Shown here piece by piece: positions 15,464 to 26,083 of a DNA stretch of 64,000 bases. The stretch comes from an uncultured Bacteroidia bacterium (lineage in GTDB: Bacteria > Bacteroidota > Bacteroidia > Bacteroidales > Prolixibacteraceae). Every line of letters starts with the position of its first letter. The stretch's first letter is position 1. The position numbers were made by a program, and so were the translations under genes. Location of the stretch: the NCBI GenBank assembly GCA_903907075.1, contig CAIVMQ010000019.1, forward strand, positions 1-64,000. The letters run 5' to 3'. The notes beneath the pieces are model-generated. The model was not told the DNA's origin, did not search any database, and worked only from the letters and a program-made list of their open reading frames with translations.

Positions 15464-17380
15464 CTAATCTTGGCTTTTAACAGTGTTTGATAATAGCCCC
15501 TTTGAAGTTGTTTTTAATTGGCTATTATCCAGCATCCAACGACATATTTTTAGTATTATTGGCTCCGGTTCATTGATCAATCTGATAATTTGCTCGATTG
15601 GACGACTTTCATTTTTTAGGTTTTCGATAATTTTAACTGATATACGTGTGTAATCGGCAAAACTTATTCCTGAACTATGAATTCCGCTGCATACATCACA
15701 TGTACCACATGGTTCTGAGTGGAATTGTCCGAAATATTCCAATAAGGCGACACTCCTGCATTTCTCATTTCTGGAGGCATATTCAATGACTGAATCCACC
15801 TGGTTTTGATATTTTTCTTTTCTGTTTTGATAATTGTCAACCCCAATATGGATCCTAGTTGGTTCTAATCGCTCTATTTCAAATACGATAACTGGCGTTT
15901 TTCGTGCAGGGATATAATCGATTATATTTTGCGTCGAGAGCATTTTAAGCAGTTCGTAAACCTTTTCTGCTGAGCAATTTAAGCGACGGGCAAGCAAAGT
16001 CTCATCAATGTTTACAAAATCAGTAAATACACCTGTGTATGAGCGAAGTATGAGTTTTATAAAAGAATCGCTCTCCGAATTATTATGCTGAATTTTATAA
16101 AGATCATCTCTGCGAATGGTAAATAAGATTCGTGAGAAATTATCTGCATTTTCATTATAGCTAAGGTATCCTTCCCGCTCTAGGAGTTTTAAACTATGAT
16201 AGACCATACTAACCTGAAGCTCAAATTTGCGCGAAAAATCTTCGATCCTGAAACTAAATACTGCCCCTTTACCGCTTCCTATAGCGAGCATCAAGTAATT
16301 GGATATTGAGTTGTAAACTTTTCGAATGATTTCAATGGCAGGAAAACTGTCAGTAACCATCTTATGTAACCTGCGTTTATCCGTATTGTTATAAAGTAAA
16401 ACGGCAACTGATTTATTCCCATCGCGCCCCGCTCTTCCAGCCTCCTGGAAATAAGCTTCTAATGAATCCGGCAGATCGAGATGTATAACAAACCGGACGT
16501 TAGCCTTGTCAATGCCCATGCCAAATGCATTGGTTGAAACAATAACGCGACATTCGCCGCTCATCCAATTGTCTTGCCGCTGGCTGCGCACATCTGTTGC
16601 TAATCCTGCATGATAAAAGTCTGCCTTAATAGCATTGGCCTGAAGTAACTGAGCAATTTCACGACACTTTTTTCTGTTTCGAACATATACGATGCCTGTC
16701 CCTTTTGCTTTTTTTATTGTATCGGTTAAATAGCCGATTTTATCCTCTTTATCCCTAACGATATAGATGAGATTTTCTCTGCGAAAACTTTTCTGCAGTA
16801 CATTTTTTTTTGTGAAGTGAAGTTTTTCTTGAATGTCATCGACAACTTTTTCGGTAGCAGTTGCAGTAAGTGCCAGGACAGGGACCTCGGGAAAAAGTTG
16901 ACGCAGATCGGCTATTTTAAGATATGATGGTCTAAAATCATATCCCCATTGCGAAATGCAGTGAGCTTCGTCGACTGCTATCAAGTTTATTTTCATTCGA
17001 ATAAGATACTCTTTAAACTTCTCAGAACCAATTCGCTCAGGTGATATATAGAGAAATTTATAGTCACCATAAACGGCATTATTCAAGGTGATATCAATCT
17101 CTCTAAGTGTCATTCCTGAATATATCGCTAAGGCTTTGATATTTTTTGAGCGCAGATTTTCAACCTGATCTTTTATCAATGCTATTAGAGGGGTAACAAC
17201 GAGACAAATTCCTTCATTAGCCAGAGAATAGATCTGGAATGTTATCGATTTTCCACCGCCTGTAGGCATTAGAGCAACAGTATCTTTTAGCAAGCTTACC
17301 GATTGGATAATCTCCTGCTGAAGTGGACGGAATTTTTCGTAGCCCCAATATTGTTTTAAGAGTTGGTGGTGAATATCCAT
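15464..17380 (-). CDS. recQ: ATP-dependent DNA helicase RecQ
   Basis: 3'-5' DNA helicase of recombination and repair. Residues 1-340 carry the RecQ core: an N-terminal YEKFRPLQQEII (motif 0), ALMPTGGGKS (Walker A), VDEAHCISQWG (DExH), LALTATAT and GRAGRDG. After it come about 200 residues that look like winged-helix modules, and only then the zinc-binding segment CRSVALLEYFG...CGTCDVC at about residues 542-564. In Escherichia coli RecQ the zinc cluster directly follows the helicase core and HRDC ends the protein; here no HRDC is evident. The 638-residue length is usual for the Bacteroidota form. Confidence 0.92.
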   Translation of the reverse strand: MDIHHQLLKQYWGYEKFRPLQQEIIQSVSLLKDTVALMPTGGGKSITFQIYSLANEGICLVVTPLIALIKDQVENLRSKNIKALAIYSGMTLREIDITLNNAVYGDYKFLYISPERIGSEKFKEYLIRMKINLIAVDEAHCISQWGYDFRPSYLKIADLRQLFPEVPVLALTATATEKVVDDIQEKLHFTKKNVLQKSFRRENLIYIVRDKEDKIGYLTDTIKKAKGTGIVYVRNRKKCREIAQLLQANAIKADFYHAGLATDVRSQRQDNWMSGECRVIVSTNAFGMGIDKANVRFVIHLDLPDSLEAYFQEAGRAGRDGNKSVAVLLYNNTDKRRLHKMVTDSFPAIEIIRKVYNSISNYLMLAIGSGKGAVFSFRIEDFSRKFELQVSMVYHSLKLLEREGYLSYNENADNFSRILFTIRRDDLYKIQHNNSESDSFIKLILRSYTGVFTDFVNIDETLLARRLNCSAEKVYELLKMLSTQNIIDYIPARKTPVIVFEIERLEPTRIHIGVDNYQNRKEKYQNQVDSVIEYASRNEKCRSVALLEYFGQFHSEPCGTCDVCSGIHSSGISFADYTRISVKIIENLKNESRPIEQIIRLINEPEPIILKICRWMLDNSQLKTTSKGLLSNTVKSQD

Positions 17381-17495
17381 AATTTACAAACAGCCAGGTT
17401 GATATTTTTTAGGCACGGTAAAGTTATTTTAAATCGTTAATTTTTTTTGTGTTGTGAGGTGTAATTTTAACCGTTACAATTTACATAGCCCATTC

Positions 17496-19027
<1,532 letters not shown>

Positions 19028-19206
19028 TTTGGTGTTTCGGTGTTGTGATTTGGGCACTATTTCAGTGCGATACTAGTTCGCATCATTCTCTTTTTTCATC
19101 CCCTTAAATTGACTTTTTTCCCTTTCAGATTCTCTTGTTTTACTTCAGAGCGTAAGAATCATCCCAATTTTGTGTTAAGATCATTTTAATTCTCGCTAAT
19201 TTAAGG

Positions 19207-19214
19207 TAAATTTG
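19207..19214 (+). promoter_or_regulatory. Candidate -7 box for the periplasmic chaperone operon
   Basis: TAAATTTG matches TAnnTTTG exactly, with a TTTT at the -33 position 19 bases upstream. It lies 92 bases before the ATG of the SurA-like lipoprotein. The rest of the 19028-19306 gap shows only a short GCACT/AGTGC inverted repeat near 19054-19068. Confidence 0.45.
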
Positions 19215-19306
19215 ACGCCTGTTGTTACTGAACGCTATTCCATTGGGTGGTGAATTAGTCTGATTTTAAGCTCATTTTTTAGAATAGAAAATGATTTGAA
19301 TTTTCA

Positions 19307-20161
19307 ATGAGTAGATATTTATTTTTTAGTGTGTTTATTTTAAGCATTTTAAGTGGATGTTCTTTTTTTTCTAAGTCATCTTCTGGAAATCTTATAGTAG
19401 CCAAGGTAGGAGATAAAACCTTGTTGAGAAGAGAGCTTGCCTCTGTTCTTCCCCGTGGTATCACCAAGCCTGATAGTATTAATCAATCGACATTTTATAT
19501 TCAACGCTGGATCAGGCAAGAATTGATGTTGAAGATGGCCGAAGAGAATCTGGTAGAAGAGCAAAAAGATGTTCAACGGGAATTAGATGAATATAGAACC
19601 TCACTAATTATCCATAGATATCAGCAGCAGCTTATCAGTCAAAAGTTAGATACGGTAATTTTGCCGGGTGATATTCGTCATTTTTATGATATTCATCCAG
19701 AGAAATTTATTCTGGTACAAAATATAGTAAAAGCGATATACTTAGAAGTTCCTAAAAAGGAAGCAAAGGTTGATCAATTAAGACGGTGGATGGTCGCTTC
19801 AGACGATAAATCGCGTATGGATTTGGAAAAATACAGCTTCCAATATGCCACTAAATTTGATTATTTTAATGAGCTTTGGATGGATTTTAGTCAAATAAGA
19901 TCCAGAATGCCTGTTAGCTTCTCAAGTGCCGGAGATATTCTTCGACGAAATAGTTTTATCGAGTCATCTGATGAGACTAAATATTATCTTTTAGCGATAA
20001 AAGATTATCGTTTAATTGGTGATAAGGCCCCTTTTGAGTTTGTAAAGGACCAGATCACAAATTTAATTCTCAACACCAGAAAAATGGAGTTTATCGAGGA
20101 GCTTCAGAAAAATATTTATCAAAAGGGTAAAAGCACCAATCAATTTAAAGTTATAGACTGA
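19307..20161 (+). CDS. SurA-N-like lipoprotein, PPIase-family relative
   Basis: A 284-residue lipoprotein: the lipobox LSGC places the acylated cysteine at 18. After it comes a SurA-N-type helical region (NLIVAKVGDKTLLRRELASVLP, then SINQSTFYIQRWIRQELM), and later a segment that aligns with the chain around a parvulin domain, but I see no intact parvulin core such as the paired histidines. It is therefore likely a chaperone rather than an isomerase. It ends 16 bases before surA and probably works with it on outer-membrane protein precursors. The identity of its inner- or outer-membrane location is not clear. Confidence 0.75.
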   Translation: MSRYLFFSVFILSILSGCSFFSKSSSGNLIVAKVGDKTLLRRELASVLPRGITKPDSINQSTFYIQRWIRQELMLKMAEENLVEEQKDVQRELDEYRTSLIIHRYQQQLISQKLDTVILPGDIRHFYDIHPEKFILVQNIVKAIYLEVPKKEAKVDQLRRWMVASDDKSRMDLEKYSFQYATKFDYFNELWMDFSQIRSRMPVSFSSAGDILRRNSFIESSDETKYYLLAIKDYRLIGDKAPFEFVKDQITNLILNTRKMEFIEELQKNIYQKGKSTNQFKVID

Positions 20162-20177
20162 TATTAAGAGATATAAA

Positions 20178-21533
20178 ATGATAAAAAACACAATTAAAAT
20201 TGCCCTTGTCATTGGGATTGTAATTCTTGAACCTTTTGTTTCAAAAGCACAGGATAAAGTTATAGATCAGATTTTAGCCGTTGTTGGAAGTAATCCGATT
20301 CTTAAATCTGATATTGAGACTCAAGCGATTCAAAATCAAGCCCAGGGTCAGGCTGTACAAGGTGATTCTAAGTGCATTATTTTAGAGCAATTACTTGAAC
20401 AGAAACTTCTACTTGCTGAAGCCGAGCTCGACACATTAATCGTTGTTGGAGATAATCAGATTAACCAGCAGATGGATCGCAGGATGAATTATTTCGTTGA
20501 GAATATTGGTTCGGAAAAAGAGGTTGAGAAATATTTCAGCAAGTCAATTGTTCAACTCAAGGCCGAAATGAGTGAAACGATTAAAGAGCAACTCAAAACA
20601 GAGCAGATGCAAGCTAAGATAATTGCCAAGGTAACCGTTACCCCCTCAGAAGTTAGGCAATTTTTCCGACAAATGACCCCTAAAGAGGTTCCTGAAATTG
20701 GATCTCAATTGGAATATGCCCAGTTGACAATGCTTCCTAGTATTACTGAGAAGCAGGACCTTGAAGTAAAAGCTAAGTTACGTGATTTTAAGAAGAGGAT
20801 TGAGAATGGGGATAATTTTGCCACACTTGCAATTATGTATTCTGAAGATCCGGGTTCTGCTAGAAATGGTGGTGAAATGGATTATGTCGGAAGGGCTATG
20901 CTCGATCAAACATTTGCTACTGAGGCATTTAATCTAAAGCCTAATCAAGTATCTAAAGTTGTTCGCAGTGAATTTGGATATCATATTATACAATTAATCG
21001 ATCGTAAAGGGGAGAAGATAAAATGTCGCCATATTCTTATTCGTCCGAAAATAGATGCCAAAGAGCTTGACTTGGCTAAGCAACGTGTAGATAGTATAGC
21101 CGATTTTGTGCGTACCGGTAAGATATCTTGGGATCAAGCTTCTTATATGTATTCATCAGATAAGAACACTAAGAATAATGGTGGATTAGTTACTTCCCAA
21201 CGCACCGGCTCTTCCAAGTTTGAGATGTCTGAATTAGATCCTGACGTAAGTAAGGTTATTGTCGATATGAATATTGGGGATACTTCACGTCCATTTCTGA
21301 CCCTTGACGATAAACAACGGGAAGTGTATAAAGTGATTAAACTGAATAACAAAACTAAATCACATAAAGCAAATCTTCAGGACGATTATCAGAAAATCAG
21401 TGAGATGTTCTTAGCCAAGAAAAAGGAGGATATTTATCGGAAATGGATTGCGAAACAGCAGTCTAAGACTTATATTCATGTCGATGATTCTTATGCAAAT
21501 TGCAACTTTAAATTAAAATCCTGGAGGAAATAA
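20178..21533 (+). CDS. surA: Peptidylprolyl isomerase SurA
   Basis: Periplasmic chaperone that carries outer-membrane proteins to BamA. The 451-residue chain has a signal peptide to about FVSKAQ (residue 25), a SurA N-terminal domain opening DQILAVVGSNPILKSDIE, then two parvulin domains: about residues 175-275 (MYSEDPGSARNGGEMDYVGR, FGYHIIQLID) and about 280-390 (CRHILIRP, MYSSDKNTKNNGG). A short helix closes the protein. It is in one unit with the lipoprotein before it and the OstA-like gene after it. Confidence 0.92.
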   Translation: MIKNTIKIALVIGIVILEPFVSKAQDKVIDQILAVVGSNPILKSDIETQAIQNQAQGQAVQGDSKCIILEQLLEQKLLLAEAELDTLIVVGDNQINQQMDRRMNYFVENIGSEKEVEKYFSKSIVQLKAEMSETIKEQLKTEQMQAKIIAKVTVTPSEVRQFFRQMTPKEVPEIGSQLEYAQLTMLPSITEKQDLEVKAKLRDFKKRIENGDNFATLAIMYSEDPGSARNGGEMDYVGRAMLDQTFATEAFNLKPNQVSKVVRSEFGYHIIQLIDRKGEKIKCRHILIRPKIDAKELDLAKQRVDSIADFVRTGKISWDQASYMYSSDKNTKNNGGLVTSQRTGSSKFEMSELDPDVSKVIVDMNIGDTSRPFLTLDDKQREVYKVIKLNNKTKSHKANLQDDYQKISEMFLAKKKEDIYRKWIAKQQSKTYIHVDDSYANCNFKLKSWRK

Positions 21534-21570
21534 CCCTTTTATTTCGCTTGAATATTTAGCCTAAGGTTGT

Positions 21571-23181
21571 ATGAGCCATACCACTAAAACGACTTTTATT
21601 CCGTTACTCTTTGTTATTACCCTTGTTTCACTTTTTTTTATTCAGGCGACTCAACCGCAGGAGGCGAAGAAGAAAAAGAGGGTAGATATTGAGAATGCCG
21701 ACCTATACACCTACGACGTGGCTATTATTGCTAATGCCCAGCGACTTATTGGCAATGTGAGATTTCGTCATAATCAGGCGTTGATGTTTTGTGATAGTGC
21801 CTACTCCTATAATGACAGCAATCGATTTGATGCCTTTGGTAATGTGCATATTATCCAAGGAGACACCTTGCACTTGTATGGTGATAAGATGTTTTACAAC
21901 GGAGATACCAGGCTTGCAAAGTTTGTTAGCCATGTGAAATTGGTTGATAAATCAATTACCCTAACTACTGAGGCAATGGATTTTGATCTGAGTACCAATA
22001 TCGGCTATTATAATCATCACGGAAAAATTGTCGATACAACCAATGTTTTAACCAGTATAATTGGTCGATATTATTCAGATGATAATATGTTGTTCTTTAA
22101 AGATTCAGTTGTGCTTTTGAATAAGGATTTTATTTTAAAAGCCGATACTTTAAAGTATAATAGCCAGACTGAACGTGCCTTTATTGTTGGCCCAACAACT
22201 ATAAAAGGGACTAAAAAAGATGGTGTTCTTTATTCCGAACGGGGTTGGTATGATACGCGTAAAAATGTAGCAGAACTTTATAAAGCATCCAAAATAACCA
22301 ATAAATCACAGGTTCTCGAAGGAGATACCCTATTTTATGATAGAGCTACCGGTAATGGTCGGGGAAGACACAGGGTTACCCTTACCGATACAACCAACAA
22401 AGTTGTGATCCGTGGTAAGGTTGGTGTTTATAACGAGACTTCCAAAATTGCTTTCGTTACTGATTCTGCAATGTTTATTCAATTTGGCAAGAAAGATACC
22501 ATGTATATGCATGCCGATACATTGCGGACAAAACCCGATACTTCAGATGTTACACATAAGGATGGTAAATATTTCATGGCCTATCCGAATGTCCGTTTTC
22601 ATAAGCCTGATCTTCAAGGCAAGTCTGATTCGTTGAGTTATCGAATGGTAGATTCTACGATGTTTATGTTTTATGATCCGATGGTATGGTCTGGAAAAAA
22701 TCAGATGACTGCAGAAAAGATACAGTTTGTGTCTAAACAACCCGATCCAAGCATTGCCCATCTGGAAAACAACGCTTTTATTGTAATGTCTGAAGATTCA
22801 ATACGGTTTAACCAGATTTCAGGAAAATTGATTATCGGTCAGATCTTTGAAAATAAACTTCGAATTGCAGATGTTAATGGGAATGCACAGACGCTTTATT
22901 ATTTAAAGGATAAGGATAGGTATTCTGGGATGAACAGGCTTCTTAGCAGCAAGATTAAGCTTCATCTTACCAATAATAATCATATTGACAGTATCCGATT
23001 TTATCCCAAACCCGAAGGGAAGACAATTCCGATTAAAGAGATTTCAGATCAGGATAAGGAGCTAGAGGGTTTTGTGTGGCGGGAATTTGAACGGCCAATA
23101 AGTCCGAATGATCTCTATCCTATTGATGAAAAGCGTAAAAAAAATGCAGGTCCTATAAAAAAACCTGCATTAAAGAATTAA
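21571..23181 (+). CDS. OstA-like protein (LptA/LptD-N fold), LPS transport
   Basis: A 536-residue exported protein with an N-terminal hydrophobic segment (PLLFVITLVSLFFIQA) and then repeated beta-jellyroll strands typical of OstA/LptA domains: YTYDVAIIANAQRLIGNVRF, FGNVHIIQGDTLHLYGDKM and similar units recur through most of the chain. Such folds form the bridge that moves lipopolysaccharide across the periplasm. No outer-membrane barrel follows, so it is not full LptD. It is the third gene of the chaperone unit. It begins 37 bases after surA. Confidence 0.85.
   Translation: MSHTTKTTFIPLLFVITLVSLFFIQATQPQEAKKKKRVDIENADLYTYDVAIIANAQRLIGNVRFRHNQALMFCDSAYSYNDSNRFDAFGNVHIIQGDTLHLYGDKMFYNGDTRLAKFVSHVKLVDKSITLTTEAMDFDLSTNIGYYNHHGKIVDTTNVLTSIIGRYYSDDNMLFFKDSVVLLNKDFILKADTLKYNSQTERAFIVGPTTIKGTKKDGVLYSERGWYDTRKNVAELYKASKITNKSQVLEGDTLFYDRATGNGRGRHRVTLTDTTNKVVIRGKVGVYNETSKIAFVTDSAMFIQFGKKDTMYMHADTLRTKPDTSDVTHKDGKYFMAYPNVRFHKPDLQGKSDSLSYRMVDSTMFMFYDPMVWSGKNQMTAEKIQFVSKQPDPSIAHLENNAFIVMSEDSIRFNQISGKLIIGQIFENKLRIADVNGNAQTLYYLKDKDRYSGMNRLLSSKIKLHLTNNNHIDSIRFYPKPEGKTIPIKEISDQDKELEGFVWREFERPISPNDLYPIDEKRKKNAGPIKKPALKN
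23143..23171 (+). terminator. Hairpin at the 3' end of the OstA-like gene
   Basis: AATGCAGGT (23143-23151) pairs perfectly with ACCTGCATT (23163-23171) around an A-rich loop. It lies inside the last codons of the OstA-like gene and is followed by AT-rich DNA rather than a clean T run, so the terminator role is tentative. Confidence 0.35.
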
Positions 23182-23192
23182 ATATTTTATTT

Positions 23193-23414
23193 TTAGTACT
23201 CATCTTCATTGAAAAAGAAATCATCCTTGCTGGGATAATCAGGCCAGATATCTTCAATTGACTCATAAATTTCCCCTTCATCCTCCATCTCTTGCAAGTT
23301 TTCAATTACTTCCAATGGTGCTCCCGACCGAATAGCAAAATCGATCAACTCATCTTTCGTCGCAGGCCAGGGTGCATCTTCTAATTTAGAAGCTAATTCT
23401 AATGTCCAGTACAT
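23193..23414 (-). CDS. Small DUF2795-type protein
   Basis: A 73-residue acidic protein with WTLELASKLEDAPWPATKDELIDFA at the start, which fits the DUF2795 pattern (short helical domain, AxxPATKxELI...A), then GAPLEVIENLQEM and a very acidic tail ending DDFFFNEDEY. The function is unknown; size and charge suggest a small helical regulator or adaptor. It is 87 bases downstream of the cobalamin adenosyltransferase gene and converges on the OstA-like gene, with 11 bases between the stops. Confidence 0.75.
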   Translation of the reverse strand: MYWTLELASKLEDAPWPATKDELIDFAIRSGAPLEVIENLQEMEDEGEIYESIEDIWPDYPSKDDFFFNEDEY

Positions 23415-23501
23415 AATATTTGTTTAAGATTTAGTATGCTTTGATCAAAGCGCGATTTTAACACAATTTTTTTAGATATAAAAGCGCAAAGCATTTTTTT
23501 T

Positions 23502-24047
23502 TTATCCTTTCCATGGAATTTCTTGAATACCTGTATCCTGAGCTACTTTTCGGGACAAAACATAGAGGTAATCTGAAAGTCTATTGATGTATTTTAAAAT
23601 CTCACTAGGCATTTCAATTTCTTCAGCTAATTCGTAGCTTTTACGCTCTGCTCGTCTGCAAACAGTACGGGCAATATGGCAAAAAGATACCGCATTATTC
23701 CCTCCAGGCAGCAAGAAATTTGTGAGTGGTGGCAATACATCAAGCATTTGGTCCATCCTTTTCTCGAGTATTGATATCTGTGACTGTGAATCATTCCAAG
23801 GTATCGGATTTTCAACTTTTTCTGTGTCTGTAGCTAGTAATGCTCCAATAACGAAAAGATTTTGCTGGATTTCTATCAGATCGGCAATTTCTTCTGAACC
23901 GATATCCTGAGACCGGATTAGCCCGATCCACGAATTTAATTCATCCACAGTGCCATATGCCTCTAATCTTAAATCGAATTTTTTTACTCGTGTACCTCCG
24001 ATTAATCCGGTGGTACCATCATCTCCTGTTCGGGTATAAACGCGCAT
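23502..24047 (-). CDS. Cob(I)alamin adenosyltransferase, PduO type
   Basis: Transfers the adenosyl group of ATP to cob(I)alamin to make adenosylcobalamin. The 181-residue protein starts with the ATP-binding motif RTGDDGTTGLIGG, then EAYGTVDELNSWIG, and later has CRRAERKSYELAE and KYINRLSDYLYVLSR, the usual PduO helices. No other B12 gene or B12-dependent enzyme is adjacent. It begins 18 bases after the ABC-ATPase gene, which suggests cotranscription by chance of order rather than a shared pathway. Confidence 0.94.
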   Translation of the reverse strand: MRVYTRTGDDGTTGLIGGTRVKKFDLRLEAYGTVDELNSWIGLIRSQDIGSEEIADLIEIQQNLFVIGALLATDTEKVENPIPWNDSQSQISILEKRMDQMLDVLPPLTNFLLPGGNNAVSFCHIARTVCRRAERKSYELAEEIEMPSEILKYINRLSDYLYVLSRKVAQDTGIQEIPWKG

Positions 24048-24065
24048 TTTTAATTTAGTTGAATA

Positions 24066-24764
24066 TTAATAAATCGGTGTATTATTGACATAGTCAGTTT
24101 CTATTTTACCATCTTTTAGTTTAATGATTCGATGGGCGTGCATGGCAATATCTTCTTCATGAGTTACTAGAATTATCGTATTTCCGGCACTATGGATAGC
24201 CGCAAAAAGTTTCATAATCTCTTCGGAAGTTTTTGAATCTAAGTTTCCTGTTGGCTCATCTGCAAGAAGAATAGATGGCGTATTTACTAAGGCTCGTGCA
24301 ACAGCAACACGCTGGCGCTGACCTCCTGATAGTTCATTAGGTCGGTGCTCCATTCTATCGCTTAATCCAACACTTGCTAATTTCTCGGTAGCCATTAGAA
24401 GTCTTTTCTCCTTTACTATTCCGGCATAAATTAAGGGTAGCATTACATTTTCGAGTGCGGTATAGCGTGGTAGTAGATTAAATGTTTGAAATACAAATCC
24501 GATCTCTGTATTTCTAATCTCTGCAAGACGATCGTCGTCAAGTTGACTTACATCTTTTTCATTGAGTGTGTAACTTCCTGATGTGGGCGTGTCGAGGCAC
24601 CCAATAATGTTCATTAATGTAGATTTTCCTGATCCTGAAGCACCCATGATCGCAACATATTCACCTTTGAAAATATCAAGTGTAACAGATCGTAAAGCTA
24701 GAACAGGCTGTGTTCCTACCTGGTAGTTTTTGACAATATCTCGTAACTTGATTAATTTCTCCAT
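24066..24764 (-). CDS. ABC transporter ATP-binding protein, MacB/LolD type
   Basis: ATPase of a MacB-like exporter, 232 residues, one nucleotide-binding domain. Walker A is GASGSGKST with K47, the Q loop is in [17 protein letters not shown], the signature is [15 protein letters not shown], Walker B with the catalytic Glu is [12 protein letters not shown], and the switch histidine is in LVTHEED. The [12 protein letters not shown] pattern is typical of the LolD/MacB branch that couples to FtsX-type permeases. It is the last gene of the export cluster and has a candidate promoter box in the 74-base gap before it. Confidence 0.93.
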   Translation of the reverse strand: MEKLIKLRDIVKNYQVGTQPVLALRSVTLDIFKGEYVAIMGASGSGKSTLMNIIGCLDTPTSGSYTLNEKDVSQLDDDRLAEIRNTEIGFVFQTFNLLPRYTALENVMLPLIYAGIVKEKRLLMATEKLASVGLSDRMEHRPNELSGGQRQRVAVARALVNTPSILLADEPTGNLDSKTSEEIMKLFAAIHSAGNTIILVTHEEDIAMHAHRIIKLKDGKIETDYVNNTPIY

Positions 24765-24782
24765 GTGTTATTTTTTGCTTTG

Positions 24783-24790
24783 CAAATTTA
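24783..24790 (-). promoter_or_regulatory. Candidate -7 box for the ABC ATPase gene
   Basis: CAAATTTA on the plus strand is TAAATTTG on the minus strand, an exact TAnnTTTG, 19 bases before the ATPase start. No -33 box is seen at the right distance, so this is a possible internal promoter only. Confidence 0.35.
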
Positions 24791-24838
24791 CGAAAATGAT
24801 TCCAAAAATAATTCTTTTACTTGCTTAGCCCACAAATT

Positions 24839-26083
24839 TCAAATCTGCTTGATTTCAGGTTTAGTTATTAATATTTTATCCCCCTCTTTTAATCCACTCT
24901 TAATGATAATTGATTTTTCGTTCTTATTACCCGTAATCACTTCTCTTAAGTGTAATTTTCCAAATTCAGGAATATACACAAATTGTTTTCCATCGATAGA
25001 TACTAAGGCCGACCGTGGAATAACCAGCACATTCTGCTCCCTGGTAATAATTATTTCATTGTTAGTGGTCATTGCTGGTTTTATGCGGTTTTTATCACTT
25101 GCAATACCAATAATAACCTTAAATACCTTAGAATCAAAACCTGTCATCTCTTGCCCTACATTTGATATCGAAGAGATAATTCCTGTTTTTACACTATTTT
25201 TAAGTGCATCAATATATACCCGTACACTGTCGCCAACCTTAATTTTAGAGATGTATATCTCTTCAATAAATGTTTCTGAAGCTAAGATCGATAAGTCGGG
25301 AAGGGTGGCAATAATCGGATTTTGCATGCTTACCCATGAGTTTATAGTTAGTTTTCTACTCCCTCCTCGGCCATAGGTACGGCCATAAATGAGCATTCCA
25401 TCTTTAGGTGCCGTTATTCGCGCAGCATCAAAGGCGATCTGATATCTCTTGTCCTTATCTGTTAGCTTATTGAGATAGGTTTCGTTCCTAGTTAATCGGA
25501 TTCTATACGATTTTTTGGTTGACTGATAGGCTCGCTTTTTCTCTTCGAGCTGCCGTTGGGTTCTTTCATAAATCATTTGTGCTTTGCGTTGAAAAGCAGG
25601 TGATTCATAAACCGATTGTTCCATTTCTAACTTCTTATTCTCCAGATCAAAACCAAATTGCTCAATTCCATCTCTAAGGGAAACAAGATCTACTGCACTG
25701 TCTATCTTAGCATCATTAAAATTGAAAATCACCTTTTTAAGAACTTCCATATTCGACTCCTTAAGCTCTTTTATTCTTCCCTGATCCAGAAGTGCGACAT
25801 AATCCCCTTTTTTTACAATAGAACCTTCAGGGATAAGATCCGTGATTTTAGAGTCGTAGATCTCTAATGTTCGGTCACCGAAAATATCAGGAATGGTTAT
25901 CAGTACCGCTTTCTCACTCTGAATCTCCCCTTTGCAGGTAATTATTGCCTCGAAATTCCCTCGTTTAACCCTGAAGATATTTGCAGGTGTTTTAAGTCCC
26001 TCCCAGAGAATAAATGCAATGCCAACCATAGCAAACGCACAAATGAGTATTATCCTTTTTCTTGTAAATTTAATATGGCTCAT
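24839..26083 (-). CDS. HlyD/MacA-type periplasmic adaptor (second adaptor)
   Basis: A 414-residue membrane-fusion protein anchored by one N-terminal helix (IILICAFAMVGIAFILWEG, about residues 10-28). It has a split lipoyl-type motif (EGSIVKKGDYVALLD), a long coiled-coil hairpin of about 110 residues (to about KRYQIAFDAARITAP), the return lipoyl part and beta-barrel domains ending in EGDKILITKPEI. It would join the MacB-type permease in the inner membrane to the TolC-like channel. Its ATG overlaps the end of the TolC-like gene by four bases. A second adaptor is encoded at the head of the same cluster. Confidence 0.88.
   Translation of the reverse strand: MSHIKFTRKRIILICAFAMVGIAFILWEGLKTPANIFRVKRGNFEAIITCKGEIQSEKAVLITIPDIFGDRTLEIYDSKITDLIPEGSIVKKGDYVALLDQGRIKELKESNMEVLKKVIFNFNDAKIDSAVDLVSLRDGIEQFGFDLENKKLEMEQSVYESPAFQRKAQMIYERTQRQLEEKKRAYQSTKKSYRIRLTRNETYLNKLTDKDKRYQIAFDAARITAPKDGMLIYGRTYGRGGSRKLTINSWVSMQNPIIATLPDLSILASETFIEEIYISKIKVGDSVRVYIDALKNSVKTGIISSISNVGQEMTGFDSKVFKVIIGIASDKNRIKPAMTTNNEIIITREQNVLVIPRSALVSIDGKQFVYIPEFGKLHLREVITGNKNEKSIIIKSGLKEGDKILITKPEIKQI

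Noticed and set aside
19054-19068. GCACT/AGTGC repeat after guaB as a terminator
   Set aside because: The stem is only five base pairs and lacks a T run.
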